Shown: piece by piece, positions 30,276-39,265 of the stretch
Numbering within the stretch: position 1 is the stretch's first letter
Layout: each line of letters opens with the position of its first letter
DNA from: Pseudomonas poae
Lineage (GTDB): Bacteria; Pseudomonadota; Gammaproteobacteria; Pseudomonadales; Pseudomonadaceae
Reading direction: 5' to 3'
DNA: 64,000 nucleotides
NCBI RefSeq assembly: GCF_001439785.1
Contig: NZ_JYLI01000002.1
Coordinates: 248,001 to 312,000, forward strand
Notes under the pieces: model-generated
Told to the model about the DNA's origin: nothing
The model's database searches: none
What the model saw: the letters and a program-made list of their open reading frames with translations, nothing else
Program-made: the position numbers and the translations under genes

Positions 30276-30776
30276 ATGACCACCCTGAAATACCTCCAGG
30301 CCTACCCTGCGGCCCTCCAGGAACAAGTCCGCCAATTGATCGCCAGGGATCAGTTGAGCGCCTACCTCGAGCAACGCTATCCCGAACGCCACGCCGTGCA
30401 GAGCGACAAGGCGCTGTATGCGTACGCCCTGGCGCTCAAGCAGGAACACCTGCGCAATGCGCCAGCCATCGACAAGGTGCTGTTCGACAACCGTCTGGAT
30501 CTCACGCACCGTGCCCTCGGCCTGCACACCACCATTTCGCGGGTGCAGGGCGGTAACCTCAAGTCCAAGAAAGAGATCCGCATCGCTGCGTTGTTCAAAG
30601 AGGCGGCGCCGGAATTTCTACGCATGATCGTGGTGCACGAGCTGGCGCACTTCAAGGAATCGGACCACAACAAGGCGTTCTACAAACTCTGCGAATACAT
30701 GATGCCGGGCTACCATCAGGTGGAATTCGACCTGCGGGTGTACCTCACCTGGCGCGACTTGCAGGGCAAGCCCTAA
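30276..30776 (+). CDS. YgjP-type zinc metallopeptidase-like protein
   Basis: 166-residue cytosolic protein with the zinc motif HELAHFKESDHNKAFYKLCE (HELAH at 121-125, third histidine at 131) typical of the YgjP/DUF45 metallopeptidase-like fold. The ATG at 30276 is preferred; the upstream TTG at 30264 is less likely. In-vivo substrate is unknown for this group. A small winged-helix gene starts 17 bases after its stop, so the two are probably co-transcribed. Confidence 0.85.
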   Translation: MTTLKYLQAYPAALQEQVRQLIARDQLSAYLEQRYPERHAVQSDKALYAYALALKQEHLRNAPAIDKVLFDNRLDLTHRALGLHTTISRVQGGNLKSKKEIRIAALFKEAAPEFLRMIVVHELAHFKESDHNKAFYKLCEYMMPGYHQVEFDLRVYLTWRDLQGKP

Positions 30777-30793
30777 CCACAAGGCAACCGACC

Positions 30794-31090
30794 ATGGACG
30801 TAAGCAAGACCAAGAGCAGTTTCTACCGCCGCTTGTACGTGGCCTACCTGATCGACAGCGGGCAGGCCAGCAGCGTGCCGGCGTTGACCGAGGTGACGGG
30901 CATGCCCCGGCGCACGGCTCAGGACACGATCGCGGCGTTGGCGGATTTGGATATTGTGTGTGAGTTCGAGCAGCAAGACGGCGCCCGTAACCACGCGGGG
31001 TGCTATCGGGTGCGCAGTTGGGGGGCGATAGACCGTAAGTGGATTGAAGCAAATCTGGCATCGATCAAGCGGGTGTTGGGGTATCCCTGA
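30794..31090 (+). CDS. Small winged-helix DNA-binding protein
   Basis: 98-residue protein that is essentially one winged helix-turn-helix: FYRRLYVAYLIDSGQ, ALTEVTGMPRRTAQDTIAALADL (recognition helix) and a wing at ...ARNHAGCYRVRSWGAID. It resembles FaeA-like regulators. An AAGGCAACC ribosome region precedes the ATG. Target genes are unknown; the upstream metallopeptidase gene is its only operon partner. Confidence 0.8.
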   Translation: MDVSKTKSSFYRRLYVAYLIDSGQASSVPALTEVTGMPRRTAQDTIAALADLDIVCEFEQQDGARNHAGCYRVRSWGAIDRKWIEANLASIKRVLGYP

Positions 31091-31122
31091 AGCCGGCGGT
31101 GGTTGGGCTCCCGATAGCGCCC

Positions 31123-31575
31123 TCAAGCACGGCGCATACCCCGATGTGGAATTCCATCCTCCAGATACTGCTCTCCCTCTGCCACAAACCCATACCGCCC
31201 GTAATACCCCTGCAAATGCGCCTGGGCCGACAGGTAAATCGGTGTATCCGGCCAGATATGCTCAATCTGCCTGAGCGTCTCCTTCATCATCTGGTGCCCC
31301 AGTCCCGTACCGCGCGCCGAGGGCGCCACGATCACCCGACCGATGACCACATCGCCGCCCTGTAGCTGCGGATCAAGCAGGCGCAGATAAGCCATCAGTT
31401 CATCGTCTTTCCAGGCCATCAGATGGTGGGTGTCCCCGTCCAGGTCCTGTCCGTCGATGTCCTGGTAAACGCACTGCTGCTCAACGACGAACACTTCGCA
31501 ACGCAGGCGCAGGATGGCGTACAGCTGCTCCTTGCCCAGGTCGGTGTGATGCTTGCAGAGCCAATCCACTGTCAT
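31123..31575 (-). CDS. elaA: GNAT N-acetyltransferase, ElaA type
   Basis: 150-residue acetyl-CoA-dependent acyltransferase of the ElaA group. Typical start WLCKHHTDLGKEQLYAILRLRCEVFVVEQ, acetyl-CoA loop VAPSARGTGLGHQMM (V-x-P-x-x-R-G-x-G-x-G), and the C-terminal QAHLQGYYGRYGFVAEGEQYLEDGIPH. Substrate is not established for the family. It is convergent with the winged-helix gene and stands alone. Confidence 0.9.
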   Translation of the reverse strand: MTVDWLCKHHTDLGKEQLYAILRLRCEVFVVEQQCVYQDIDGQDLDGDTHHLMAWKDDELMAYLRLLDPQLQGGDVVIGRVIVAPSARGTGLGHQMMKETLRQIEHIWPDTPIYLSAQAHLQGYYGRYGFVAEGEQYLEDGIPHRGMRRA

Positions 31576-31775
31576 GGTGAAATCCCGATAAATGCCTGCG
31601 ACCGATAGTAAGCGCGGCGCGGGTTTGTGTCTAAAGGGTCTTTTTTTGTGAGTGACCTCAATTTGCCATCTTTGTCTGCATGCACCACCGCCTGGTTTGT
31701 GTAATCTGAGCTACTGTTACAACCTCAGGACTGCCCTGAGCCAAGGCCACCGCCTGCCTGCCAAGGATTTTGAGC

Positions 31776-32513
31776 ATGCCGCGATTCTCTCGTGCCGTTG
31801 CTTTATTTGGAGTGTTGTTGCTGGCCCAGCCCGCGTGTGCGCAGCGCTTGCGCCTGGCTGCGGATGCATGGCCGCCGTTTACCGACGCCACGCTGGTCAA
31901 TGGCGGTCTGGCCACCGATATCGTCATCACTGCCCTGGCCCGCGCAGGCTACGCCAGTGACTTCGAGCAGGTGCCCTGGGCCCGCGCGCTCAAGGGCGTA
32001 GGCGATGGGCGTTATGACGTGCTGATCAATGCCTGGTATGACGAGGCGCGCACGCAGTTGGGGCAGTTTTCCGCCGAATACCTACTCAATCGCGTGCGAT
32101 TCATCAAGCGCCGTGAAGACCCCATCGAGTTCGAGAACCTGGCGCAATTGCACGAGGCGCCCATCGCGGTGGTGCGCGGCTATGCGTATTCGGCGACGTT
32201 CGATGCCGACACGCAGTTACAGAAGATCCCGGTGCACAACTTCGCCATGGCCGTGCGCATGTTGGCGGCCGAGCGGGTGCGGCTGACGGTGGAGGATGAA
32301 TACGTGGCGCGCTTTTACCTGGCGCGTGAGTCGGCGCGGGTGCGCAATGCGGTGGAGTTTCTGCCCAAGCCACTGAGTGAAAACAGCCTGCATATTCTGG
32401 TGAGCCTGAAGAATCCCGAGCATGCGCAGATTGTGGCGGGATTTGATCGCGAGATTGCCAGAATGAAGGCTGATGGCAGTTATGCGCGGTTGATGAAACA
32501 GCACGGAATGTAA
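31776..32513 (+). CDS. Periplasmic solute-binding protein, family 3 (orphan)
   Basis: 245-residue exported protein with signal peptide (MPRFSRAVALFGVLLLAQPACA, cut before QRLRLAA). The type 3 binding fold is seen in RLAADAWPPFTDATLVNGGLATDIV, VPWARALKGVGDGRYDVLINAWYDEAR and FNMA-type hinge regions. It is a paralogue of the protein at 3358 in style, also without a neighbouring permease. A TTG at 31770 is in frame but the ATG at 31776 gives the better signal. Ligand unknown. Confidence 0.83.
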   Translation: MPRFSRAVALFGVLLLAQPACAQRLRLAADAWPPFTDATLVNGGLATDIVITALARAGYASDFEQVPWARALKGVGDGRYDVLINAWYDEARTQLGQFSAEYLLNRVRFIKRREDPIEFENLAQLHEAPIAVVRGYAYSATFDADTQLQKIPVHNFAMAVRMLAAERVRLTVEDEYVARFYLARESARVRNAVEFLPKPLSENSLHILVSLKNPEHAQIVAGFDREIARMKADGSYARLMKQHGM

Positions 32514-32528
32514 TGTTCTTGAGGACCA

Positions 32529-32604
32529 ATCGGGAGCAAGCCCCCTCCCTCATTTGAAAGGTATTCACACATCAAACTGTGGGAGGGGCTTGCTCCCGAT
32601 AGCG
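32529..32604. repeat. REP pair, GGGAGGGGCTTGCTCCCGATAGC subtype
   Basis: Facing units (32529-32552 and 32578-32604) between the convergent binding-protein and YccS genes; can serve as a shared terminator. Confidence 0.85.
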
Positions 32605-32606
32605 AT

Positions 32607-34790
32607 TCAAGCCGCGCGGGTATCCTTGATCAAATGCGCCGCCAGCGTGCGCAACGGCCCCAACTGCCGACAAATCAACGCTAACTGCGTCTGCACCAGT
32701 CGCTGCCCTTCATCGATCTCGTCCGGCATCTGCTCAAGCTGCGCCGCCAGGGCTTCTTCGGCATCGCTCTGAATCGCAATCGGTTGTTTGTCGGCCAGGC
32801 CGCTGGCGATCTCATCGATGCTCGCCGCCAGGCTGCTGCCCGCGCTATCGATCAACGCCTCGCGCATTTGCGCCGGCAGTTGGGTGTCGCGGTGCGCGCC
32901 CAGCCCCGACAAATAGCTGAGCAAGGTGTGCGACAGCACCAGAAAGCGGAACCCCACATCGGCTTCCTTACGAAAGTGCCCAGGCTCCATCAGCATGTTG
33001 GCCAGGGTGGTGGACAGCGCCGCGTCGGCGTTGTGTGCGTTGCGTCGCGCCAGGCGGTAGGCCAGGTCGTCGCTTTTGCCGGCGGCGTATTGCTGCATGA
33101 TCTGGCGCAGGTAGATGCTGTTGCAGGTCAGGGTGTTGGCCAGCACTTTGTTCAGGCGCCGACCCTGCCAGTCCGGCAGGAACAGGAACACCGCCAGGCC
33201 CGCGATCAGGCTGCCGAGCAAGGTGTCGAACAGCCTTGGCAGGAACAGCCCGTAGCCATCGCCCACCTGGTTGAAGCAGAACAGCACCATCAGCGTGATG
33301 GCGGCCGTGGCCAGGGTGTAGCGGGTGGTGCGGTTGATAAAGAACACCAGGCCAGCGGTGATGGCGAACATCGATTGCACCAGGGGGCTGGGGAACAGGT
33401 CGAACAGCGCCCAGGCCACCGTGAGGCCGATGGCCGTGCCGATGATCCGCTGGCCGAGCTTGCGCCGCGTCGCGCCGTAGTTGGGCTGGCAGACAAACAG
33501 CGTGGTGAGGATGATCCAGTAACCCTGGGACGCGTGAATGGCGTGCAGGGTGGCGTAGCCGATGGTCAGCGCCAGGGACAGACGCAACGCATGCCGGAAC
33601 AGCAGCGATGTCGGCGTGAGCTGGGTGCGCAGGCGTGTCCACATTTCCTTGAGATTGCGCGGCGCTCGGTCCAGCAGGTTGCTGTCGGTGGCGTCGGCCA
33701 GGGCGTCGGGGTTGCTGGCGTCGCCGAGCAGGCGGTCGAGGGTCGACAGGTTGGCCGCCAGCGCCCGCAGCGAACGCAACAGTCCGCGCCAGGCCGGATT
33801 GTTTTGCAGGCGCAGGTGTTCCAGCGAGGCGTTCAGGTCGCCGAGTGCCTCGGCGAAACTGTCGTCATAGATAAACGGCTGGCGCAGTTGGATCGACTCG
33901 CCGAGCGCCTGGCAAGCCTTGCCCTGCTGGCGCAACAGGCGCTGGCAGCGGAACAGGACGTCGCTATGGAAGAACGCCTCGGCCAGCGCGTTATACGGGT
34001 AGTGGGACGAGCTGGCGCGTTCGTGGATGTCCTGGGCGAGGAAGTACAGCTTGAGGTAACGGCTGACTTTCGAGCCCGGTCGACCATTGCCCACGCGGTG
34101 CAGGATGATTTCCTTCGCGGCGTTCAACGCGGCGACCACCCGGCCGTTCTGCTGGGCCAGTTCCAGGCGGCGTGCTTCCACGTCCAACTGGCGGATCGGT
34201 TCGAACAACGACGACTTGAGCTTGAGATAACGCCCCAATTCCCGAAACAACCGTGCCAGGCTTTGTTGCACCGGCTGATTGGAAAACAGCGCCTGCCACA
34301 GCACTGACAGCACGCCATACCAGGCCGCACCGGCCACCAGCAGCAGCGGCTCGTGCCAGAAGTCGCTGACCGCACCACCGCGCTGGTCGACGCCGATCAT
34401 GGTGTACACCGACAGAATCAGCGTGGCCGAAGCAATCGCGCCATAGCGTTCGCCCAGCGCACCGAGCATGGTCAGGCAAAACGTCGCCAGGGCAAGGGAG
34501 ATGGCGAAAAACCAGGGGTAGGGGAAGAGCAGCTCCACCGACAGCGCGGCGATGCTGAAACACACCAGCGTCACCGCCAGGGCGTTGAGGCGGCCCTGCC
34601 AACTGTCGTCGGTCTCGGCCAGGGCGCTGGCGATGATCCCCAGGAACAGCGGAATCAGCAGTGCCATTTCATTCTGATACCAGCACAGCGCCATGCTGCC
34701 GGTGAGGGCGATGAACACCCGAATGCTGTAGCTGAATTTATCCAGCGCCCACAGGCGCCGCAGGGAGTGCTTGAACGAGGTCGATGACAT
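32607..34790 (-). CDS. yccS: Inner-membrane protein of the YccS/YhfK (FUSC) family
   Basis: 727-residue membrane protein with two sets of about six hydrophobic segments (residues about 20-160 and 395-525), each followed by a cytosolic helical domain. This is the layout of the FUSC/YccS family, close in length to E. coli YccS (717). The segment SIRVFIALTGSMALCWYQNEMALLIPLF near the N-terminus and LTTLFVCQPNYGATRRKLGQRIIGT at the second set are characteristic. Related proteins export aromatic acids or are linked to envelope stress; the substrate here is unknown. Confidence 0.9.
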   Translation of the reverse strand: MSSTSFKHSLRRLWALDKFSYSIRVFIALTGSMALCWYQNEMALLIPLFLGIIASALAETDDSWQGRLNALAVTLVCFSIAALSVELLFPYPWFFAISLALATFCLTMLGALGERYGAIASATLILSVYTMIGVDQRGGAVSDFWHEPLLLVAGAAWYGVLSVLWQALFSNQPVQQSLARLFRELGRYLKLKSSLFEPIRQLDVEARRLELAQQNGRVVAALNAAKEIILHRVGNGRPGSKVSRYLKLYFLAQDIHERASSSHYPYNALAEAFFHSDVLFRCQRLLRQQGKACQALGESIQLRQPFIYDDSFAEALGDLNASLEHLRLQNNPAWRGLLRSLRALAANLSTLDRLLGDASNPDALADATDSNLLDRAPRNLKEMWTRLRTQLTPTSLLFRHALRLSLALTIGYATLHAIHASQGYWIILTTLFVCQPNYGATRRKLGQRIIGTAIGLTVAWALFDLFPSPLVQSMFAITAGLVFFINRTTRYTLATAAITLMVLFCFNQVGDGYGLFLPRLFDTLLGSLIAGLAVFLFLPDWQGRRLNKVLANTLTCNSIYLRQIMQQYAAGKSDDLAYRLARRNAHNADAALSTTLANMLMEPGHFRKEADVGFRFLVLSHTLLSYLSGLGAHRDTQLPAQMREALIDSAGSSLAASIDEIASGLADKQPIAIQSDAEEALAAQLEQMPDEIDEGQRLVQTQLALICRQLGPLRTLAAHLIKDTRAA

Positions 34791-34902
34791 GAAGTCGGGC
34801 GTCTTCCAGAGCGATGTCGCTAAATTGAGCTATCAAGGACGCCAGGGCAAGCGTAGCGATCACATCGATTGCGCAAAATAACTTCCAGGCACCACAAATC
34901 TA

Positions 34903-34975
34903 ATGTGGGAGCTGGCTTGCCTGCGATAGCGGCGTTGGATTCACCATCGCTATCGCAGGCAAGCCAGCTCCCACA
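34903..34975. repeat. REP pair, GTGGGAGCTGGCTTGCCTGCGATAGC subtype
   Basis: Perfectly facing copies around a 20-base spacer, between the yccS start and the end of the flavoprotein gene. Confidence 0.88.
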
Positions 34976-35005
34976 GGTTTTTTGCATTTCAAGGTTTAAG
35001 CGGCG

Positions 35006-36190
35006 TCAGGCGTATTGCGCGGCAGCATAGCCGGACGCCCAGGCCCACTGGAAGTTGAACCCGCCCAGATGCCCGGTCACGTCCAGCACTTCGCCAATAA
35101 AATACAGGCCCGGGCTTTTCAGGGACTCCATGGTCTTGGACGACACTTCCCGCGTGTCCACCCCGCCCAGCGTCACCTCGGCGGTGCGATAGCCTTCGGT
35201 GCCAGCCGGCACCCATTGCCAGTTGCCCAGCTTGTTGGCGATGTCGGCGATTTCGGCATGGGTGTACTGCTTCATCGGTTTGGACACAAACCAGGTATCG
35301 GCCAGCAGGTTGGCCATCTTTTTCGTGAATATTTCGCCCAGCAGGGTTTTTAGCTCGCTGTTGGGGCGCTCGGTCTGTTGCTGTTGCAGCCAGGTGTGCG
35401 CGTCGTGATCGGGCAGCAGGTTGATCTCCACCGTGTCGCCGGATTCCCAGTACGAGGAAATCTGCAAGATCGCCGGCCCGCTCAGGCCCCGATGGGTAAA
35501 CAGGATGTTCTCGCGAAAACTCTGGCCGTTGCAGCTGACCAGGCAATCCACCGACGTACCGGACAGCTCGCCGCACAGTTCCTTGAGCTGGTCGGTGATG
35601 GTGAACGGCACCAGCCCGGCGCGGGTTGGCAGCAGTTCGTGGCCGAACTGCCTGGCTACCTGATAGCCAAAGCCGGTGGCGCCCAGGGTCGGGATCGACA
35701 GGCCGCCGGTGGCGATCACCAACGATTCGCAGTGCAGCTCCCCCAGGGTGGTCTGCAACCGATAGCCGTTGTCGACCCTGGCGATGGTCTCGATCGAGGT
35801 GTCCAGGTGCAGGCTCACGCCGGTCTGGATGCATTCGTCGAGCAGCATGCCGAGGATGTCGCTGGACTTGTTGTCGCAGAACAACTGGCCGAGTTTTTTC
35901 TCGTGGTACGGCACGCCGTGTTTGGCCACCAGCGCGATGAAATCCCACTGGGTGTAGCGCGCCAGCGCGGACTTGCAGAAGTGCGCGTTGTGCGAGAGGA
36001 AGTTGGCAGGCTCGGTGTACATGTTGGTGAAGTTGCAGCGGCCACCGCCGGACATCAGGATCTTTTTGCCGGCCTTGTTGGCGTGGTCCAGCAACATCAC
36101 CTGGCGACCGCGCCCGGCGGCGGTCAGTGCGCACATCAAGCCTGCGGCGCCGGCGCCAATGATCACAACTTCGGTCGAGCGCACAGCCAT
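35006..36190 (-). CDS. HI0933/YhiN-type flavoprotein
   Basis: 394-residue FAD/NAD(P)-dependent oxidoreductase of the HI0933-like family. The start at 36190 (MAVRSTEVVIIGAGAAGLMCALTAA) is used because the longer frame to 36295 translates a REP element. It carries the dinucleotide motif GAGAAG near the N-terminus, KKILMSGGGRCNFTN (family signature), ATGGLSIPTLGATGFGY and, near the C-terminus, GEVLDVTGHLGGFNFQWAWASGYAA. The reaction is not known for most members; bile-acid and tRNA-related roles have been suggested for relatives. Monocistronic between REP pairs. Confidence 0.9.
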   Translation of the reverse strand: MAVRSTEVVIIGAGAAGLMCALTAAGRGRQVMLLDHANKAGKKILMSGGGRCNFTNMYTEPANFLSHNAHFCKSALARYTQWDFIALVAKHGVPYHEKKLGQLFCDNKSSDILGMLLDECIQTGVSLHLDTSIETIARVDNGYRLQTTLGELHCESLVIATGGLSIPTLGATGFGYQVARQFGHELLPTRAGLVPFTITDQLKELCGELSGTSVDCLVSCNGQSFRENILFTHRGLSGPAILQISSYWESGDTVEINLLPDHDAHTWLQQQQTERPNSELKTLLGEIFTKKMANLLADTWFVSKPMKQYTHAEIADIANKLGNWQWVPAGTEGYRTAEVTLGGVDTREVSSKTMESLKSPGLYFIGEVLDVTGHLGGFNFQWAWASGYAAAQYA

Positions 36191-36223
36191 GTCCTCACAA
36201 ATTATGGTTTGAAATGCAATCAA

Positions 36224-36296
36224 ATGTGGGAGCTGGCTTGCCTGCGATGGCTGTAGTGAATTCACCACCGCTATCGCAGGCAAGCCAGCTCCCACA
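36224..36296. repeat. REP pair upstream of the flavoprotein gene
   Basis: Facing GTGGGAGCTGGCTTGCCTGCGAT and mirror units between dbpA's end and the flavoprotein start. It nearly duplicates the pair at 34903, so this gene is bracketed by REP pairs. Confidence 0.88.
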
Positions 36297-36330
36297 TTGA
36301 TTCGGCCCCTTCAACAGGAACTCGTTGTTC

Positions 36331-37716
36331 TTACAGGATACGCACGCGCAACGAGCGGCCCTTGATCTTGCCGTCGTTCAAGCGCTGCAGCGCCTGTTTG
36401 GCGATGCCGCGCTCCACAGCCACGAAGGCCTGGAAATCAAAGATTGCGATCTTGCCGACCTGGGCACCCGGGATACCCGCGTCACCGGTCAGCGCGCCAA
36501 GAATGTCGCCCGGGCGAACCTTGTCCTTGCGGCCGGCGGCGATGCACAGGGTGCTCATCTGCGGCAGCAACGGACCACCGCCTTGTGGCTTGAGGTTGTC
36601 CAGTTGGTCCCAGTTCAGCGGCGACTTCTGCAGTTGCTCGATGGCCTGGGCGCGGTGTGCTTCGGACGGCGCCACCAGGCTGATCGCGATGCCGGTCTCA
36701 CCGGCGCGGCCGGTACGGCCCACGCGGTGGATATGGATTTCCGAGTCGCGGGCCAGTTCGACGTTGATCACCATGTCCAGCGCGTCGATGTCCAGGCCGC
36801 GCGCGGCGACGTCGGTGGCGACCAGCACCGAGGTGCTGCGGTTGGCGAACATCGCCAGCACCTGATCACGGTCGCGCTGTTCCAGGTCGCCGTGCAGGCC
36901 AACCGCGGAAATACCCTTGGCGGTCAGGTGATCCACGGTTTCCTGCACTTGCTGCTTGGTAAAGCAGAACGCCACGCACGATGCCGGGCGGAAATGCGCC
37001 AGCACCTTGGTCACGGCGTCCATGCGTTCTTCCGGCGAGATCTCGTAGAAACGCTGCTCGATCTGGTCATCGGAGTGGAACGCTTCGGCCTTCACCTGTT
37101 GCGGCGCGCGCATGAACTTGGACGCCAGTTGCTTGATGCTCACCGGGTAGGTGGCCGAGAACAGCAGGGTCTGGCGGCGTGGCGGGGTCTTGCTGATGAT
37201 GTCTTCGATGGCGTCGTAGAAGCCCATGTCGAGCATGCGGTCGGCTTCGTCGAGGATCAGCGTGTTCAGGCCGTCCAGCACCAGCGAACCCTTGCGCAGG
37301 TGTTGCTGGATGCGCCCCGGCGTGCCGACGATGACGTGGGCGCCATGTTCGAGGGAGGCGATCTGCGGGCCGAGGGACACGCCGCCGCACAAGGTCAGTA
37401 CCTTGATGTTGTCTTCGGCGCGGGCCAGGCGGCGGATTTCCTTGGCGACCTGGTCGGCCAACTCACGGGTGGGGCACATCACCAGCGCCTGGCAACCGAA
37501 GTAGCGCGGGTTGATCGGGTTCAGCAGGCCGATGCCGAAGGCGGCGGTCTTGCCGCTGCCGGTCTTGGCCTGGGCAATCAGGTCCAGCCCCTTGAGGATC
37601 ACCGGCAAGCTTTGCGCCTGGATCTGCGTCATCTCGACGTAACCCAGCGAGTCGAGGTTAGCCAGCATGGCGGCGGACAGGGGCAAAGTATTAAAAGCGG
37701 TGGCGATGGTAGTCAC
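36331..37716 (-). CDS. dbpA: ATP-dependent RNA helicase DbpA
   Basis: 461-residue DEAD-box helicase acting on 23S rRNA during large-subunit assembly. A GTG start at 37716 gives VTTIATAFNTLPLSAAMLANLDSLGY, matching the usual DbpA N-terminus and length (E. coli 457); the frame to 37779 adds unlike residues and the ribosome site is weak. Motif I AKTGSGKT, PTRELADQ, DEAD, SAT and HRVGRTGRAG are present, and the C-terminal about 75 residues (KDKVRPGDILGALTGDAG...GRSLRVRIL) are the RRM-like RNA-binding domain specific for hairpin 92 of 23S rRNA. Confidence 0.94.
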   Translation of the reverse strand: MTTIATAFNTLPLSAAMLANLDSLGYVEMTQIQAQSLPVILKGLDLIAQAKTGSGKTAAFGIGLLNPINPRYFGCQALVMCPTRELADQVAKEIRRLARAEDNIKVLTLCGGVSLGPQIASLEHGAHVIVGTPGRIQQHLRKGSLVLDGLNTLILDEADRMLDMGFYDAIEDIISKTPPRRQTLLFSATYPVSIKQLASKFMRAPQQVKAEAFHSDDQIEQRFYEISPEERMDAVTKVLAHFRPASCVAFCFTKQQVQETVDHLTAKGISAVGLHGDLEQRDRDQVLAMFANRSTSVLVATDVAARGLDIDALDMVINVELARDSEIHIHRVGRTGRAGETGIAISLVAPSEAHRAQAIEQLQKSPLNWDQLDNLKPQGGGPLLPQMSTLCIAAGRKDKVRPGDILGALTGDAGIPGAQVGKIAIFDFQAFVAVERGIAKQALQRLNDGKIKGRSLRVRIL

Positions 37717-37802
37717 GGGACTGGCTCTGCAAAACAAAATGTCGCGCAGTGTAGCAGCCCTGTGGGATTTTCCCCGCAAGTTCTAGACGAGCGAGACGCC
37801 CG

Positions 37803-39230
37803 TCAGTGTTCGAGGTCGTGTTCGCGGTTGATCGCCCGCTTGCCGTCGCTTGGCGACAGTTGCAGGAAGATCGCCGCCGCCAGCATCGCCATGACGCCCA
37901 CGGTGAGGAAGGTCAACTGGAACGCGCCAAGCACAGTGTTCACGCCGTCGTTGCCGGCTTCGGCGGTGAACCCGCCGAGCAACGCACCAGCACAGGCCAC
38001 ACCCAGGCTCAGGGACAATTGCGCGACCACCGACAGCAAACTGTTGCCGCTGCTGGCCTGCGCGTCATCGAGGTCGATCAGGGTGACGGTGTTCATCGCG
38101 GTAAATTGAAACGAGTTGATCGCACCCAACACCGCGAGCATGGCCAGCAGCAGCGGGTAGGGCGTCTGCTCGCTGACCAGGCCCATGCTCGCCAGCATCA
38201 GGCCCAGCGCCAGGGTGTTGCCGGTGAGCACCACGCGATAACCCAGGCGCTCGATCAGCGGCCGCGCGATGGACTTGGCGAACATCGCCGCCGCTGCCAG
38301 GGGCAGCATGCTCATGCCGGCCTGGGACGGCGAATAACCCAGCGCCACCTGCAGCAGCAGCGGCACCAGAAAGGGCAGGGCGCCGCTGCCCAGGCGTGAG
38401 AACAGGTTGCCGAGAATGCCCACGGCAAAGGTGCGAGTCTTGAACAGCACCGGCGAAAACAGCGGGTTCTCGATATGCCCGGCGCGCAGCCAGTATGCCG
38501 CCAGGCAGGCCAGCCCGCCGAACAGCAGCAGCATCACACGCAGGTGCGGCAGGTGCAGTTCGCCCAGGCCTTCCATCGCAATGGTGATCAGCACCATCGC
38601 CGCGCCAAACAGCACAAAGCCCATGCTGTCAAAGCGCGTGCGCTCGCTGCCGCGCAGGTCAGGAATGAATTTCCACACGGCGAAGCAGCCAATGATGCCC
38701 ACCGGCAGGTTGATCAGAAAGATCCAGTGCCAGGTCATGTATTGCACCATCCAGCCGCCCATGGTCGGGCCGAGCAGCGGACCGAGCAGGCCGGGAATCG
38801 TGATGAAGCCCATGATCCGCACCAGCTCGGAGCGCGGGTAGGCGCGCAGCACCACCAGCCGGCCGACCGGCAGCATCAGCGCGCCGCCCAGGCCCTGCAC
38901 GACCCGCGCGCCCACCAGCATGCTCAGGCTGCTGGACAGCGCGCACAGCAGCGAGCCGATGCTGAACAGCATGATGGCGCCGAAGAAGATTTTCTTGGTG
39001 CCGAAGCGGTCGGCGATCCAGCCCGACGCCGGGATCAGCAAGGCGACGGTGAGCATGTAGGCGATCACCACCCCTTGCATGCGCAGTGGGTTTTCCGCGA
39101 GGTCCTGCGCCATGGCCGGCAAGGCCGTGTTGAGAATCGTCCCGTCCAGCGACTGCATGAAGAAGGCAATCGCCACCACCCAGGGCAGCCAGCGAGCGGT
39201 CTTGGCATCGAGAGGAGCGCGGGTCGGCAT
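37803..39230 (-). CDS. mdtD: MFS multidrug exporter, DHA2 family (MdtD-like)
   Basis: 475-residue drug/proton antiporter with 14 membrane segments. Motif A is seen as GWIADRFGTKKIF and motif C as GFITIPGLLGPLLGPTMGGW. Segment 1 starts PWVVAIAFFMQSLDGTILNTALPAMAQ, the D1 motif of the DHA2 group. Length and pattern agree with MdtD. No membrane fusion protein or regulator is adjacent. Substrates cannot be inferred; MdtD's own drug phenotype is weak. Confidence 0.88.
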   Translation of the reverse strand: MPTRAPLDAKTARWLPWVVAIAFFMQSLDGTILNTALPAMAQDLAENPLRMQGVVIAYMLTVALLIPASGWIADRFGTKKIFFGAIMLFSIGSLLCALSSSLSMLVGARVVQGLGGALMLPVGRLVVLRAYPRSELVRIMGFITIPGLLGPLLGPTMGGWMVQYMTWHWIFLINLPVGIIGCFAVWKFIPDLRGSERTRFDSMGFVLFGAAMVLITIAMEGLGELHLPHLRVMLLLFGGLACLAAYWLRAGHIENPLFSPVLFKTRTFAVGILGNLFSRLGSGALPFLVPLLLQVALGYSPSQAGMSMLPLAAAAMFAKSIARPLIERLGYRVVLTGNTLALGLMLASMGLVSEQTPYPLLLAMLAVLGAINSFQFTAMNTVTLIDLDDAQASSGNSLLSVVAQLSLSLGVACAGALLGGFTAEAGNDGVNTVLGAFQLTFLTVGVMAMLAAAIFLQLSPSDGKRAINREHDLEH

Positions 39231-39265
39231 GGCAATCCTTTGGTTAGCTGGCTATGTATCGGCGA